DNA of 5,401 nucleotides from an uncultured Eubacteriales bacterium (GTDB taxonomy: Bacteria > Bacillota > Clostridia > Oscillospirales > Feifaniaceae). The stretch covers positions 1 to 5,401 of the forward strand of contig CABRXB010000094.1 in assembly GCA_902474785.1 (NCBI GenBank), given 5' to 3'. A model generated the notes under the pieces. The model saw only the letters and a program-made list of their open reading frames with translations. It was not told the origin of the DNA and did not search any database. Position numbers and translations under genes: made by a program. Positions 5,133-5,401 of this stretch are shown here, piece after piece; within the stretch, counting starts at the first letter, position 1, and each line of letters begins with the position of its first letter.

Positions 5133-5401
5133 TCACCGAGGGGAGCAGTGTGGCCATGGGGCCACACTGTTTCCTGCGACGGGATCGGACAAGCCTGCCG
5201 CGTCAATGGCGCGGCTTTGCGTCATCACAACCTGAACCGGCACATCGTGCGCCTCTTTTGGCAGGAAATCAAACAGCAGCTCTTCAAAGACAAGACAAAC
5301 GGTTGTCCCCTCAAACCCTTTTAAAAAACGGTCGTAATAGCCCCCACCCATGCCAAGGCGAAAGCCCTGTCTGTCACAGGCAACGGCGGGCGCCACCCAA
5401 A
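5133..5401 (-). CDS. 5-formyltetrahydrofolate cyclo-ligase, C-terminal part (runs off right edge)
   Basis: This cytoplasmic one-carbon enzyme (MTHFS, YgfA/YqgN family) converts 5-formyl-THF to 5,10-methenyl-THF using ATP. The last 89 codons are visible and the start lies beyond base 5401. The diagnostic block is WVAPAVACDRQGFRLGMGGG then YYDRFL, matching the family's conserved D-x-x-G-x-R-x-G-x-G-x-G-(Y/F)YDR motif. The usual end of the fold follows: VCLVFEELL, then LPKEAHDVPVQVVM. Family members normally stop within roughly ten residues of the VVT-type strand. Here the frame runs on for about 29 residues, ending DPVAGNSVAPWPHCSPR. Part of that tail is encoded by a perfect 10-bp inverted repeat (5146-5169). 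The stop is only 9 bases from the stop of the convergent micro-ORF. Confidence 0.92.
   Translation of the reverse strand, partial: WVAPAVACDRQGFRLGMGGGYYDRFLKGFEGTTVCLVFEELLFDFLPKEAHDVPVQVVMTQSRAIDAAGLSDPVAGNSVAPWPHCSPR
5146..5172 (+). terminator. Probable terminator hairpin of the micro-ORF, inside the folate gene's 3' end
   Basis: CAGTGTGGCC (5146-5155) and GGCCACACTG (5160-5169) form a perfect 10-bp stem with loop ATGG. On the plus strand TTTCCT follows, a short and imperfect U tract. On the minus strand the following bases are CTCCCC, so termination in that direction is unlikely. It begins 22 bases after the micro-ORF stop. Confidence 0.45.

Noticed and set aside
1..5401. CRISPR arrays, insertion sequences, tRNA or rRNA genes.
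   Set aside because: I saw no regularly spaced repeats, transposase genes, terminal inverted repeats or tRNA cloverleaf. The only structured RNA found is the T-box leader.

Overview
The window looks like chromosome of a GC-moderate Bacillota of the class Clostridia, probably close to Oscillospiraceae/Oscillospirales. Supporting signs are an alanine T-box leader, strong Shine-Dalgarno (SD) sequences of the AGGAGG type, sigma-A-like promoters, a Cys-rich clostridial-type insert in AlaRS, and an MltG/class B PBP neighbourhood that resembles the alaS–yrr region of Bacillus subtilis. The taxonomy is inference from gene style, not from a search.

Layout from left to right. (1) Positions 1-639, minus strand: the N-terminal 213 codons of alaS (alanyl-tRNA synthetase), running off the left edge. 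(2) Positions 691-1006, minus strand: a complete alanine T-box riboswitch with its own promoter, an AGTA/GAA specifier loop presenting GCC (Ala), a T-box/antiterminator and a competing intrinsic terminator. (3) Positions 1007-1253: about 250 bp with no convincing gene. (4) Positions 1254-2909, minus strand: a short class B penicillin-binding protein with SxxK and SxN motifs but KTA in place of KTG. (5) Positions 2910-3103: a divergent intergenic region with promoters and inverted repeats. (6) Positions 3104-3631, plus strand: a GNAT acetyltransferase. (7) Positions 3702-3742: a strong bidirectional terminator. (8) Positions 3794-4942, minus strand: mltG. (9) Positions 5037-5123, plus strand: a 28-codon gene, absent from standard-length ORF calls, for a tiny Asn/Asp/Cys-rich peptide with a poly-Ile core, preceded by a near-perfect SD. 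(10) Positions 5133-5401, minus strand: the C-terminal part of a 5-formyltetrahydrofolate cyclo-ligase, running off the right edge. A strong hairpin lies inside its 3' end.

How they fit together. The PBP (peptide cross-linking) and MltG (glycan-strand release) are both membrane-anchored peptidoglycan enzymes acting outside the membrane. AlaRS charges alanine for translation and is controlled by uncharged tRNA-Ala through the T-box. The GNAT is an unassigned acyltransferase inserted between the two wall genes in the opposite orientation. Each gene appears to have its own promoter and there is no obvious long operon. The item most worth following up is the micro-ORF at 5037-5123 and its interlocked 3' end with the folate gene.
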